From the NCBI GenBank assembly GCA_018435125.1, contig JAHDNZ010000045.1, forward strand, positions 1 to 51,300: a stretch of DNA of 51,300 nt, given 5' to 3'. A program made the translations under genes and the position numbers. Every line of letters begins with the position of its first letter. Within the stretch, counting starts at the first letter, position 1. The DNA comes from Bacillota bacterium. GTDB lineage: Bacteria > Bacillota > DTU065. Below, one piece after another: positions 34,872-44,644 of this stretch. The notes beneath the pieces are model-generated. The model ran no database searches. It saw nothing but the letters and a program-made list of their open reading frames with translations, and had not been told where the DNA came from.

Positions 34872-35630
34872 ATGAAGCTAATTATACTGGTAATTGCTTT
34901 AGTCATCTCTTTACAGTCTCAAGCCAGCTTAATAATCTCTCCGGCGATCTTTGAAGGCTGTAGAGGAGATTACCCTAATAATTTGACGGTAAATGTCTAT
35001 AACCAAGGTAATGAGACAATAGCTGTTGAGGTAGAAGTTTTTAATCTGTCACAAAATATTAAGGGTTTAGTACAGTTAAGTCCGGTTGAAAAACCTATTT
35101 TGAGGCCGGAGACTGACAGGTTTAAGGTCCCGGCAAAAGCTAAAGTTGGTTTCAATTTTAAGATAGAAGATCCAAATAAGGCTGTCTACCAAGCAGTGGT
35201 TTTTAAAAAAACAGGTGCTCAAAAAGGTATAGTTTCTCAAGGTATGGTAATTCTTTTTATGCTTGCTTTGGACCAAGAAACTGTTAATGGGAAAATTTGT
35301 GATTTAAGTCTTGTTACAAGTGAAGATTTCCAGCATAAGTTTCTCCGGCTTACAGTGGAGAATGAGGGTTTATGCCATTTCAAAACAGAAGGAGTTTTTG
35401 AATTATTAGATCAAAAGGGTACAAGAAGAGAAGTGGTTTTGCTAGATGGAGGTATTGTCCTACCAGGTGCTAAAAGGGAGTTTAGAGGAGAAGTGCTTAC
35501 AGAAATTAAAAAGAGCAGTTTAGTTAAAGGAGAAGTGTTTTTTAATCTTGCTACAAATAGCCATAGCTGCAATATCGAACTTCAATCACTTGAAGCCTTT
35601 GAGAGGTTACAATCAGTAAAATGGAACTGA
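34872..35630 (+). CDS. Exported two-Ig-domain chaperone-like protein
   Basis: A 252-residue secreted protein with a signal peptide ending at QAS. The first domain (about 20-135) has the look of a DUF916/PapD-like Ig fold: VNVYNQGNETIAVEVEVFN, then FKVPAKAKVGFNFKIEDPN and a short GMVILFMLALDQ strand. The second domain (about 140-245) is also beta-rich (FLRLTVENEG, VLPGAKREFRGEV). Two Ig domains in this size recall pilus chaperones or the WxL-interacting proteins of Bacillota. This is a structural likeness, not a proven homology. The gene overlaps the next by about 10 bases. Confidence 0.6.
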   Translation: MKLIILVIALVISLQSQASLIISPAIFEGCRGDYPNNLTVNVYNQGNETIAVEVEVFNLSQNIKGLVQLSPVEKPILRPETDRFKVPAKAKVGFNFKIEDPNKAVYQAVVFKKTGAQKGIVSQGMVILFMLALDQETVNGKICDLSLVTSEDFQHKFLRLTVENEGLCHFKTEGVFELLDQKGTRREVVLLDGGIVLPGAKREFRGEVLTEIKKSSLVKGEVFFNLATNSHSCNIELQSLEAFERLQSVKWN

Positions 35631-38600
35631 TATTATTAATGGTGTTTCTTCTGACACTACCAGCTGCTACAGAGCAAAAGATACTTTTCCTTAATCTAAA
35701 TGGCACTCCTTTAAATAATACCGAAATAACCAACACCATGGATCTTTATATCGAAAGTGAAACGGATTGGGAGCTAAGTGTTTTAGGGACAGATTTGCAA
35801 ACTATCAAAAATGACAATACCTACCTGCTTCCTTTAGAAAGAATAAGTCTCAAGGTTGATGACGGTAACTGGATGCAACTAAGGAATAGTAAAACAATTT
35901 ATTCTGGTAATGGGCCTTGTTATTTAACCTTGGAATATAAATTTACTCCTACCTGGGAAGATAAGTGCGTGGGGCAAGAATATGCAGGAGAGTTTAATTA
36001 TGCTCTAACAAATGGCAAGCTCTATAGCTCGTCTTTTAAGCCTAGGATTATTACTCCGGGTGAAACCGCTAGTTTAGTCTTTAGTGATTATAACCTGCCT
36101 TGTGCAAAAATTAAGATATTTAAAAAACACGCTGAATTGATAGAGCTAGAGGTTTTTAATACTAATAAATGCTGGATTGAAACCAAAGATCAAAACAGTA
36201 ATTTTTGGGAAGAAGGAGACTATAGCTACGAAGTATTCTCTCAAGAAGCATTAATTACTAAAGGTATATTTGAGGTAAAAAGAGCTCTTGACCTTGGTGA
36301 ACTAAGGGGAAGGCTAAAATATACCAAGCCCTTTTACGGGGGACAACCGTATTTAGAGATCTATGATACGAAAAACAACTTGATCTCAAGAAGAGAAGGA
36401 GACGAGGCAATAAATTATCAGCTTGGTCTTTTAGAGGGTAGCTACTATCTGAAAGCAGGTAGTAAAAATACCTTTCAGGTTGAGCCATTTAGTATTAGAG
36501 CCGGTCAGGTACTGGAAAAAGATATTATTTTTAGACCAGATACTGAACTGGAGCTGGCAGTCAGGGTCTTACCAAAAACAATTAAGCAGGGAAGTAAAGG
36601 TAGGCTTGAAATCGAAATTCGAAACTCTGGTGGTGAGGATTTAAGTGAATTGAGTGTAGCAGTAAAACTACCTGCCGGTTTAGTTTACACTCAAAGTGAA
36701 AGCCTATATTTAAATAAACAGTTTAACAGCCTTAAGAGCGGTTCTAAGCTTAAGCTTACTGAAGAGTTTATTGCTTTGCCCTCTTATAACCGAACTCTTT
36801 TTCCAAGCGGTGAAGTTGAAATTAAAGCTAAGACAAGTCAAAATGTGATCCTTGAAAAAAAAGCGGTTTTTACCGTTGAGGTTAATCCGAGCTTATTTAG
36901 TGAACCGGGTATATTAGTTGGTGAATCCAGCACAGGTTTTTATTTTGCCAACGGTACCTTTATTCAACCGGAAGCTAAATATTTCTGCTTGCAGCTTGAG
37001 CCGGGTAGCTACGGGCTTTTACTTGGGTTAGAGCCATATATATTAAATGTCTCTAGTCTTTCGGAAAGAGTTAAACTACCAAACACAACGGGCAAAAAAG
37101 CAGGGCTATTGGAGCTAAAGGTAGCTATTAATTCTAAGCCTAGAGTCGGACTCAAAGGTTTTTATGTTTCAGATAACCTTAAACTAGCCTTTGCATATCC
37201 AGATTACCAATTAAAACAACCGGATGCTCTTACTCCTTATCCCAATTGGGGAGTTGAAAATAAGATTCTTGTTAAGACACCCTGGCAGTTGAATTATTCT
37301 ACCGGGGAAGGGTCTTTTAATGCTGGTACGGTTTTTTTAAGTCCACCATTGGGAAGAGGCTTTTTACCTCAAGCACTGTTAGGATTAGATGCTGAGTTAA
37401 AAGCCAAAAACGGGGTGCAGCTTAAGACAACAGGTGGATTTCTTCTTGAGGTGAAAAAGCAAGAAGAGTTTCTGGCAGATGGTACCACTGGCCCTTTTAC
37501 TTTAAGTGCTAAACCTAAAGAGGGTTCAGTTAAATTGATTGTTGAAGCTAGAGATAAAAATGGTCATGTAATAAAAAGCTTTTCCTGGGATTATTTTCTG
37601 AATCGAGAGGCGTTAAAATTAAAAAGACCCTTAAGTGCCGAAGATCAGCTGGGATTGACAAATTACCTGGTAGTTTCTTACATTTCAGAATCAACCATCA
37701 GTAATGATATATTTATAGGTGGACATCTAGGTTACACGGATAATAAAAATAGCCTCTATCTATTTAGGCATTTTGAAGATGAAGGAATGGCAGGAAGGCT
37801 TAACTATAAAAAGTGGAGTCTAGAGGGAGTTTTAGGCAAAGATTTGCGTGAAGTGATTATAAGCAGAAAAACTCCAGCTACCCGACAAGATATTAAGATA
37901 AAAACCAGCCAAGAAACAAGTTATAGTTATAGATTAGACTATACCGGCAACTGGTATGGCAGTTTTAATCTCCTTTTTAATCAGGTCAATAGTTTATCAA
38001 ATAAAGCAGAACTTAACTTGAATTTTAAAAATGATCTTGTAAAGGTTTGGCTTACTCAAAGACTTAATCTGCAAAAAGGCTTAGAAGAGATAAACAGCCA
38101 GTACTATCTTTATTCGACAGCGCTTAATTGGCCTGAAAATCTCGTCTGGGGATTAAGCAAAGAAGGTTTTGCTAATAAAACTGTAACTACTTTTTCAAAT
38201 CGGATGCTCTACAAACTTGCTGGCTTTACCGGTTATCTAGAGGGTAACTGGCGCAAAGGCGAACAAGAAAAGCCTAAACTAGCAGTTTCTCTTAAACATG
38301 AAAAAATCCCATTCTCCTTAAAAGCTGAATGGGAGCACATTGAACCACAGTTTTTTTTGTTAGAAGCTTGCTATGATACTAAATTAATCTGGGCTAATAT
38401 TTCTCTTTGCAGAGAAAGAAATAGTCTTAAAAGGACTTTAGGCCTTACGGTGTTACCTAAAGATAGTGTGATCTTTCTGGCTGCTAAAGATGAAGCTATT
38501 AAGACTCAAATCCAGCTTCCTTTTCCAAGGACCCAGTTTAGAATGTCTTTTACAGGGGATCTAAAATCTAAACTAATAGTCTCAGAGGTCGAGATTGATC

Positions 38601-38791
38601 TCAGACTGTCGCCAAACAGCCAAGTCGGTGTGAAGGGTAAATATCTAAGACCATTAAAAAACAATTTCCGGTTACAAGGTTTTTATAGATATCAAAAGGA
38701 CAGCTTTCAGCTAGAAATGCGGCTTGACGAAAGAGAGACCGGCCTGTATTTTACCTATCTTATACCTTTGGGGCAAGCACAGGCCAATTAA
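35621..38791 (+). CDS. Large exported beta-barrel-like protein with CARDB-type domain
   Basis: A 1056-residue secreted protein. A signal peptide (about 1-18) is followed by several Ig-like regions. One of these (about 315-420, LAVRVLPKTIKQGS and LEIEIRNSGGEDLSELSV) looks like a CARDB or NEW3-type domain. From about 676 to the end the sequence turns into alternating polar and apolar strands with many Tyr, Trp and Leu (YLYSTALNWP, GLYFTYLIPL), the pattern of an outer-membrane beta barrel of perhaps 16-20 strands. It lies between the chaperone-like and subunit-like genes, so it may be a surface anchor or usher-like pore. Known FimD-type ushers have their barrel in the middle, so this is not one of those. 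Confidence 0.55.
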   Translation: MELILLMVFLLTLPAATEQKILFLNLNGTPLNNTEITNTMDLYIESETDWELSVLGTDLQTIKNDNTYLLPLERISLKVDDGNWMQLRNSKTIYSGNGPCYLTLEYKFTPTWEDKCVGQEYAGEFNYALTNGKLYSSSFKPRIITPGETASLVFSDYNLPCAKIKIFKKHAELIELEVFNTNKCWIETKDQNSNFWEEGDYSYEVFSQEALITKGIFEVKRALDLGELRGRLKYTKPFYGGQPYLEIYDTKNNLISRREGDEAINYQLGLLEGSYYLKAGSKNTFQVEPFSIRAGQVLEKDIIFRPDTELELAVRVLPKTIKQGSKGRLEIEIRNSGGEDLSELSVAVKLPAGLVYTQSESLYLNKQFNSLKSGSKLKLTEEFIALPSYNRTLFPSGEVEIKAKTSQNVILEKKAVFTVEVNPSLFSEPGILVGESSTGFYFANGTFIQPEAKYFCLQLEPGSYGLLLGLEPYILNVSSLSERVKLPNTTGKKAGLLELKVAINSKPRVGLKGFYVSDNLKLAFAYPDYQLKQPDALTPYPNWGVENKILVKTPWQLNYSTGEGSFNAGTVFLSPPLGRGFLPQALLGLDAELKAKNGVQLKTTGGFLLEVKKQEEFLADGTTGPFTLSAKPKEGSVKLIVEARDKNGHVIKSFSWDYFLNREALKLKRPLSAEDQLGLTNYLVVSYISESTISNDIFIGGHLGYTDNKNSLYLFRHFEDEGMAGRLNYKKWSLEGVLGKDLREVIISRKTPATRQDIKIKTSQETSYSYRLDYTGNWYGSFNLLFNQVNSLSNKAELNLNFKNDLVKVWLTQRLNLQKGLEEINSQYYLYSTALNWPENLVWGLSKEGFANKTVTTFSNRMLYKLAGFTGYLEGNWRKGEQEKPKLAVSLKHEKIPFSLKAEWEHIEPQFFLLEACYDTKLIWANISLCRERNSLKRTLGLTVLPKDSVIFLAAKDEAIKTQIQLPFPRTQFRMSFTGDLKSKLIVSEVEIDLRLSPNSQVGVKGKYLRPLKNNFRLQGFYRYQKDSFQLEMRLDERETGLYFTYLIPLGQAQAN

Positions 38792-38830
38792 CCTCAAAAC
38801 CGGCATTTATCTCTAGAGAGGATGATTAAA

Positions 38831-39331
38831 GTGAAAAAGAGACTGATGCTGATTGTTCTGGTATTTGGTATGGCAACTTTATGCATTTCAGCTGAGAGTT
38901 TTAGTCAAAGGGTATTAGCTAATATTCAACCAGCCTTACAGGTGATCTGGCCTGAAGCAGAGCTAAGTTTTGGTCAGCTCACAATTGGCCTAAACGAATC
39001 TGCTACCATTCAACTTAAGGTATTGGCTAATGTAGGTTACAATGTTATTTTGGAAACAAATAATCCTAATCTGAAAGAGTACATTGTGGAAACAGGAGCG
39101 TATGGTGTAAACAAACTAAAAGAAGTTTTACAGATCAGTACCGACGATGGTCTTAACTGGTTAACGGTAGAAAAGTCGATGATTTTGATTAGCAAACCTG
39201 AAGGCTCTCCGGTTGAGGATATCTACAAGATTAAGTATCAGCAGGTGATGACTTTTCCAGCTGACAAAGCTTTAAATGAAGGTTCTTATTACACTACTGA
39301 GATAACACTTTTAGTCACACCACTTATTTAA
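38831..39331 (+). CDS. Small exported beta-rich subunit-like protein
   Basis: A 166-residue secreted protein, with signal peptide ending at SAES, then one beta-rich domain: ALQVIWPEAELSFG, a strand TIQLKVLANVGYNVILETNN, and a last strand EGSYYTTEITLLVTPLI. This end, with regular alternation and a conserved Tyr, recalls pilin-like SCPU domains and WxL domains. GTG 38831, behind GAGAGG, is preferred to ATG 38822, which has the ribosome binding site directly abutting it. It is the last gene of the operon, 39 bases after the barrel gene. A polymerising or surface-coat role is inferred. Confidence 0.55.
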   Translation: MKKRLMLIVLVFGMATLCISAESFSQRVLANIQPALQVIWPEAELSFGQLTIGLNESATIQLKVLANVGYNVILETNNPNLKEYIVETGAYGVNKLKEVLQISTDDGLNWLTVEKSMILISKPEGSPVEDIYKIKYQQVMTFPADKALNEGSYYTTEITLLVTPLI

Positions 39332-39345
39332 TATGACACCTGTTA

Positions 39346-39374
39346 TTGACAATGGCGAAACTTAACTCTAGACT
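39346..39374 (+). promoter_or_regulatory. Promoter of the alpha-mannosidase gene
   Basis: TTGACA (39346-39351) and TAGACT (39369-39374) are 17 bases apart, 51 bases before the start codon. Confidence 0.6.
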
Positions 39375-39424
39375 AAAGATAATGATGTTATTATGAGTTT
39401 TGACCTCTAGAAGGAGAGATTAAG

Positions 39425-42391
39425 ATGCGCTTGGCAATGATCGAAAGAAGGTTTGAAGAACTATATCAAAAGATCTACCAGGATATTTCCAAGCTACCAA
39501 AGTTAGAGAGATCAGTCTGTTATTATCAGGGGCCTTTGCAATATACAAAGCTAACAGAAAGAGGAGAAATTGACCTTGGAGAGATCTGGGGTGAACCAAA
39601 AGAGACAGCCTTTTTAAGGTTTGAAGGGGATTTTGAGCAGCCAGGCTATTGGTTTGATATTGTTTTAGATAGCGAAGCCTGTTTGTTTGTCGATGGTAAA
39701 CCCTATGCTGGTTTAGATAAGAACCACCGCTTTATTCCTATACCACATGGTTTTCACCAGTTTGAGATCGAAGCATATAATCATTATGATAAGCCACTTA
39801 CGCTCAAAAGAGCGCATCTTATCTCTTTTAGAACTCAGCTTCTAGAGCTGACACTATTAGCTCTAGAAGCCGTTTACAGCAGTGAGCTTTTAGATCCTCT
39901 AATTATAAAAGCTCTGGAAGCGATTTTAAGCGAAGCTCTAAGCATGTTTCCTCCTTGTCTTGAAGAAGCTTGCTTAGAAGAAACTGCGGCTAAAGCTTTA
40001 AACTTTGTGCTTAAAAACCTTAAAAAATATCCTTATAAAAGACCCGGGAAACTTATTTTTATACCGCAAAGCCATATCGATTTGGCCTGGCTTTGGCCGG
40101 AAAAAGAAACAGTAAGGAAGCTTTCCAGAACATTTTCTACCGCTTTGAGGCTGGCTGAAATGGACTCTGATTTTATTTTTCACCAAAGCCAACCACAACT
40201 TTTTTATTATGTAAAAATGTATTATCCCGAGTTATATAAACAGATTAAAGAAGCGGTAAAAGAGGGTAAGTTTGAATTGGTAGGTGGTATGTGGGTTGAA
40301 CCAGATTGCAATATGCCCTCTGGAGAGTCTTTGGTTAGGCAGCTTCTCTATGGTAAGAAATTCTTTTTAGAAGAATTTGGTGTTAGACCAAAAATCGAAT
40401 GGCTGCCTGATGTCTTTGGGTTTAGTCCTAGTTTACCACAGCTGCTTAAGGATTGTGGAACCAAGGCTTTTATGACGATTAAACTTAATTGGAACGATAC
40501 TAACGCATTGCCGGATAGTGCTTTTAACTGGCGGGGCATAGATGGCTCCACAATCCCGGTATTTATTCCACGGGCTCTTAACGAGGATGTTAAGGCCAAA
40601 GGAGTTGTTGCTGCATTACAAAATGCTCAAAGAAGCACAGCTGTGCCAGTAGTTGCCCATCTGATAGGATTTGGCGATGGTGGTGGGGGAGTTACTTTTG
40701 AACAGTTAAAAAAAGCCAAGCTTCTTGCCAATCTACCTCAAATGCCAGCAGTTGAATTGGGTAGCATTAAAAAATATGTTAAAAATAACATTTTGAAAAG
40801 AGAGTTGAAAAACACCTGGGATGGAGAATTATATCTGGAATTTCATCGTGGAACATATACCACACAAGCACAGAACAAAAGGTGGAATCGCAAGTTGGAG
40901 TTAATGATCCGCGACACAGAGATACTCTCTTCAATAGCTAGTTCTATAGGTAAAGCTTATCCTAAAAAACTACTTGAGGAGGCTTGGAAGCTGATCTTAA
41001 AAAATCAGATGCATGATATTTTACCAGGTAGTGGAATTAGAGAAGTCTATCAGGATAGTCAAAGGGACTACCTTAAAGTCGAGGATACCTTAACTAAGAT
41101 TGAGGATGAAACACTGGGATTTTTAGCTAGCCAGATCGGAACTAATGCTGATGGGAAAGGATATCTGATCTTTAATACTATGTCTTTTGCCCGCAAAACC
41201 TTGGTTAAAATTATACCTGCTACCAAGGATGTTCACTTTGTAGATGATAAGGGAGAGCCTCTTTTAGCGCAAAGATTAAAAGATGGTAGTTTTTTAGTGG
41301 AAGTTAACTTGCCTATGCTAGGATACACAACTATTTATGCTCATGATGGCCTCAATGAGCAAGAAAGCCCTTTTACTATAACAGCAAACAAAATAGACAA
41401 TGGATTAATCCAGGTTTTATGGGGTGAGAATGGCCAGATTATAGAGATCAAAGACCTTCTACGTGATGAAGTATTAATTCAAAATAGACAACACCATCTA
41501 CAGTTTTATGCTGATAAACCACTTGACTATGATGCCTGGGAGATTGATCCAGATTACAAGGATATTAGTTGGGAGCCGGATAAACTTACTTCTATGACCA
41601 TTAAGGAGAACGGAGATTTATGTGCTTCCATAGAACTGAAGTGGGAAATGCATCAATCTACGATCATTCAAGAGATAATTCTCTACCGTAATTCAACACG
41701 TGTTGATTTTAAAACAAAGGTTGACTGGCATGAAAGGCATGTTCTTCTAAAGACTTGTTTTGATACCAATATTAGATCGCGTTATGCAACTTATGATATT
41801 GCTTTTGGGAAATATCAAAGACCAACTTTTCGTAATACATCCTGGCAGAGATCTCAATTTGAAGTTAGTGGGCATAAATGGGCTGATCTTTCAGAAGCAA
41901 CCCGGGGCGTTTCCTTGCTTAACGACTGTAAATATGGATATGATGTTTTTGAGTCAAAGCTAGCATTAAGTCTTTTAAGAGGAAGTGTTTATCCGGACAA
42001 AGAAGCTGATCAGGGACAGCATGAGTTTACCTATGCTATCTATTTGCACAGAGATAGTTCGTGTCTAGAGACTATAAAACAAGCCTATGATTTAAATTTG
42101 CAACCCTTAGTTTATAAGCTACCTGGAGCTTTTGGACCTTTTTCTACTACTAAATCATTTATAGAATTAAATTCTGAGGGAGTTTTGCTGGATACATTAA
42201 AACTTGCTGAAGATGGCAAAGATTATATTTTACGCTTTTTTGAAACCCTAGGTACCACAGAGAAGGCACAGATTAACTCTGGAGCTAAGATAATAGAGGA
42301 AGTTAATCTGCTGGAGGAAGCCAAGGAAAGGGTTGCCATGTTTTTTAGTCCCTATCAAGTGAGAAGTTATCGGGTCAAATTAGAAAAATAA
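39425..42391 (+). CDS. GH38 alpha-mannosidase
   Basis: A 988-residue glycoside hydrolase of family 38 that removes alpha-linked mannose. Seen: a beta-rich N-terminal region (about 1-200), then the catalytic domain with HIDLAWLWP (His217 and Asp219, zinc ligands), WLPDVFGFS (Asp329, nucleophile), and NQMHDILPGSG, where the His-Asp completes the zinc site. The rest is the usual C-terminal beta-sandwich. No signal peptide, so it is cytoplasmic and presumably acts on imported oligosaccharide. ATG 39425 follows GAAGGAGAG. A consensus promoter lies upstream and a terminator follows. Confidence 0.93.
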   Translation: MRLAMIERRFEELYQKIYQDISKLPKLERSVCYYQGPLQYTKLTERGEIDLGEIWGEPKETAFLRFEGDFEQPGYWFDIVLDSEACLFVDGKPYAGLDKNHRFIPIPHGFHQFEIEAYNHYDKPLTLKRAHLISFRTQLLELTLLALEAVYSSELLDPLIIKALEAILSEALSMFPPCLEEACLEETAAKALNFVLKNLKKYPYKRPGKLIFIPQSHIDLAWLWPEKETVRKLSRTFSTALRLAEMDSDFIFHQSQPQLFYYVKMYYPELYKQIKEAVKEGKFELVGGMWVEPDCNMPSGESLVRQLLYGKKFFLEEFGVRPKIEWLPDVFGFSPSLPQLLKDCGTKAFMTIKLNWNDTNALPDSAFNWRGIDGSTIPVFIPRALNEDVKAKGVVAALQNAQRSTAVPVVAHLIGFGDGGGGVTFEQLKKAKLLANLPQMPAVELGSIKKYVKNNILKRELKNTWDGELYLEFHRGTYTTQAQNKRWNRKLELMIRDTEILSSIASSIGKAYPKKLLEEAWKLILKNQMHDILPGSGIREVYQDSQRDYLKVEDTLTKIEDETLGFLASQIGTNADGKGYLIFNTMSFARKTLVKIIPATKDVHFVDDKGEPLLAQRLKDGSFLVEVNLPMLGYTTIYAHDGLNEQESPFTITANKIDNGLIQVLWGENGQIIEIKDLLRDEVLIQNRQHHLQFYADKPLDYDAWEIDPDYKDISWEPDKLTSMTIKENGDLCASIELKWEMHQSTIIQEIILYRNSTRVDFKTKVDWHERHVLLKTCFDTNIRSRYATYDIAFGKYQRPTFRNTSWQRSQFEVSGHKWADLSEATRGVSLLNDCKYGYDVFESKLALSLLRGSVYPDKEADQGQHEFTYAIYLHRDSSCLETIKQAYDLNLQPLVYKLPGAFGPFSTTKSFIELNSEGVLLDTLKLAEDGKDYILRFFETLGTTEKAQINSGAKIIEEVNLLEEAKERVAMFFSPYQVRSYRVKLEK

Positions 42392-42393
42392 AA

Positions 42394-42445
42394 AAAGGGG
42401 AGCCAAATTAAACTGCCTAGAAGGAGTTTTTAAGAGGCTCCTTTG
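42394..42445 (+). terminator. Terminator-like hairpin after alpha-mannosidase
   Basis: AAGGGGAGCC and GGCTCCTTT pair around a loop of about 31 bases, followed by TTTGATTTG. The long loop makes it weak. Confidence 0.5.
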
Positions 42446-42780
42446 ATTTGATCCTAATAAAGGAATTTTCTTCTTTAAATTTCTTCTGGAAAAATATTAC
42501 AGCGGGAAATCCCAAGACCAAGTAGAAAGTTAAGGTAACCCAGGGTTAATTTGCCATTTTGTTAGGCATTAGCTATTTTTAAGATAAAAAGGAGACTTTA
42601 ATTCCTGAAAAGCCCAAAAACATTAAGAAATAATGGTATGATTAATTAGTGAAACGGGAAATTGTTTAAAGATAGGAGGTTAAATAACCCATTTGGGAGA
42701 ATGATATTCCCAGGCATATTTTTTTGTGATTCTATATATTAAGTTAACACTAACCGGTTTATTCTTAGGAGGTAAGTGTC
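42446..42780. other. Leader and intergenic region before the dehydratase gene
   Basis: No gene is seen. A hairpin-like TGGGA/TCCCA (42694-42712) with a T run soon after (ATTTTTTTG) resembles a terminator and lies about 70 bases before the start codon, so it may be an attenuator or end an upstream transcript. AGGAGG at about 42768 is the ribosome binding site of the next gene. Confidence 0.4.
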
Positions 42781-44616
42781 ATGGGAGCTAAAAGGAAGAT
42801 CTATCTGCTACTTACAATCGATTACATTTTAGGTTTAATCAGTACATACTTAGCTTTGGTAATAACTAAAACCCCTTTTTACTGGCAAATTATTATCTTG
42901 GCACCTTTTATTGTAATTATTTCTGAGGTTGTATTTAAACTCCATCAGGTTATTTATAGACATATCGATTTCCTTGATATTTGGCATATGGCCTCGGCCA
43001 TTATCGTTGGGCAACTTATTACATATGGGATTTTCATCAACTATGTCGGACTGAGGTTTTTCATATCTAGTTTGGCTATTTTTTTAACTGCTATTTGTGG
43101 TTCGAGAATAGTTTTTAAGATCTGGACCGATAAGAAGCGTTTAGCTGATCAAAAAGAAAGTATCGATAAACTAAAGACTATTATTGTTGGAGCAGGTTCA
43201 GCCGGAATAATGGTTAGATCAGAGATTGAAAAGCATAAAGTTCTTAAAGCCGATGTAGTTGGTTTTGTTGATGATGATGATACTAAACAACAGAGGACAA
43301 TTCATAACACGCCGGTTTTAGGGACTATAGAAGATCTAGATGAAGTTATGAAAATATATGAGATTAAGCAGCTTATTTTTGCTATTCCAAGTGCATCGGG
43401 ATCAGTAGTTAAAAAAGTCAATGATGTTGCTAAAAAGTATAATGCTAAACTTAAGGTATTACCCGGTGTGTATGAGATCTTAGAAGGCAAAGTTCAAGTA
43501 AGCGCCTTAAGAGATGTAAACATTGATGATTTGTTACGTAGGGAGCCTATTAATATTGACTTAGATAGTATAGCTTCATACCTTTCCGATAAAGTTGTTC
43601 TGGTTACCGGTGCAGCAGGGTCAATTGGTTCTGAACTTGTACGCCAAATATGTCGCTTTCATCCCCGAGAGATAGTACTAGTTGACTTTAATGAAAATGG
43701 GCTACATGATCTACACTTTGAGCTTAGCCAAAACTTCCCTAAGCAATACTATACTTGTGTTATTGCCAATATCAGGGAACGTAACAGATTAGCTGAGGTT
43801 TTTAGGGCAACTAAACCGGAGGTTGTTTTTCATGCTGCGGCCCATAAACATGTCCCTATGATGGAACATAATCCCGGTGAAGCTATTAAAAACAATATTT
43901 ATGGGACCCTAAATGTTGCACTTCAGTCGGCTGAATCAGGAGTGGAAAGGTTTGTTTTGATCTCTACCGATAAAGCTGTTAACCCTACTAACGTGATGGG
44001 AGCTACAAAAAGAGTCGCAGAGAAAATAATTCAAGCTCTAGGGCAAACCAGTACAACAATTTTTACTGCAGTGCGGTTTGGCAATGTTTTAGGTAGCAAT
44101 GGCAGTGTGGTACCTATTTTTAAGAAACAGATTGCCGAAGGTGGTCCTGTTACTGTAACTCACCCAGATATAACTAGGTATTTTATGACTATTCCCGAGG
44201 CATGTCAATTAGTCTTACAAGCAGGTGCCAACGCTTCTCAGGGGGATGTTTATGTGTTGGACATGGGTGAACCGGTTAAAATTACCGAGTTAGCTAAAAC
44301 AATGATTGATCTATCTGGATTTATATTAAATGAAGATATAGAAATTGAATATGTCGGATTAAGGCCAGGAGAAAAATTATATGAAGAACTTTTTACCGAT
44401 AGTGAACAGGTATCACCTACAAATCATGAGAAGGTATTTCGTGCTCATTTAGAAAAAGTAGATCCATCTAAGCTCTTTAAGCAGTTAGACGAATTAAAGG
44501 AGTTGGGAAATACTGATGATAAGCTATTTATGCTTGAAAAGCTAAAAGAGATAGTGCCAAACTATAAGGTGGATCATAATAATAAAGATGAGTTTGCAGC
44601 AACTTGCAGGTATTAA
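42781..44616 (+). CDS. UDP-sugar 4,6-dehydratase, CapD/PglF type, membrane-bound
   Basis: A 611-residue membrane protein that makes keto-deoxy sugars for capsule or glycan synthesis. Four N-terminal membrane segments (about 8-115), a first NAD(P)-binding region with GAGSAGIMV, and a C-terminal SDR domain with TGAAGSIGSELV, VFHAAAHKHVPMME and STDKAVNPTNVMGATKR. This last block holds the active site; the expected Tyr of Y-x-x-x-K is Met here (MGATK), as in this sub-family. It is likely to serve the same surface polysaccharide as the wzz-kinase pair at 13-15 kb, though far from it. Confidence 0.92.
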   Translation: MGAKRKIYLLLTIDYILGLISTYLALVITKTPFYWQIIILAPFIVIISEVVFKLHQVIYRHIDFLDIWHMASAIIVGQLITYGIFINYVGLRFFISSLAIFLTAICGSRIVFKIWTDKKRLADQKESIDKLKTIIVGAGSAGIMVRSEIEKHKVLKADVVGFVDDDDTKQQRTIHNTPVLGTIEDLDEVMKIYEIKQLIFAIPSASGSVVKKVNDVAKKYNAKLKVLPGVYEILEGKVQVSALRDVNIDDLLRREPINIDLDSIASYLSDKVVLVTGAAGSIGSELVRQICRFHPREIVLVDFNENGLHDLHFELSQNFPKQYYTCVIANIRERNRLAEVFRATKPEVVFHAAAHKHVPMMEHNPGEAIKNNIYGTLNVALQSAESGVERFVLISTDKAVNPTNVMGATKRVAEKIIQALGQTSTTIFTAVRFGNVLGSNGSVVPIFKKQIAEGGPVTVTHPDITRYFMTIPEACQLVLQAGANASQGDVYVLDMGEPVKITELAKTMIDLSGFILNEDIEIEYVGLRPGEKLYEELFTDSEQVSPTNHEKVFRAHLEKVDPSKLFKQLDELKELGNTDDKLFMLEKLKEIVPNYKVDHNNKDEFAATCRY

Positions 44617-44641
44617 AAAAGGCCCTGTGGGCCTTTTTTAA
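44614..44641. terminator. Bidirectional terminator between dehydratase and Mn exporter
   Basis: AAAAAAGGCCC and GGGCCTTTTTT pair around TGT, with A and T runs on both sides, suited to the convergent genes. Confidence 0.88.
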
Positions 44642-44644
44642 TAA

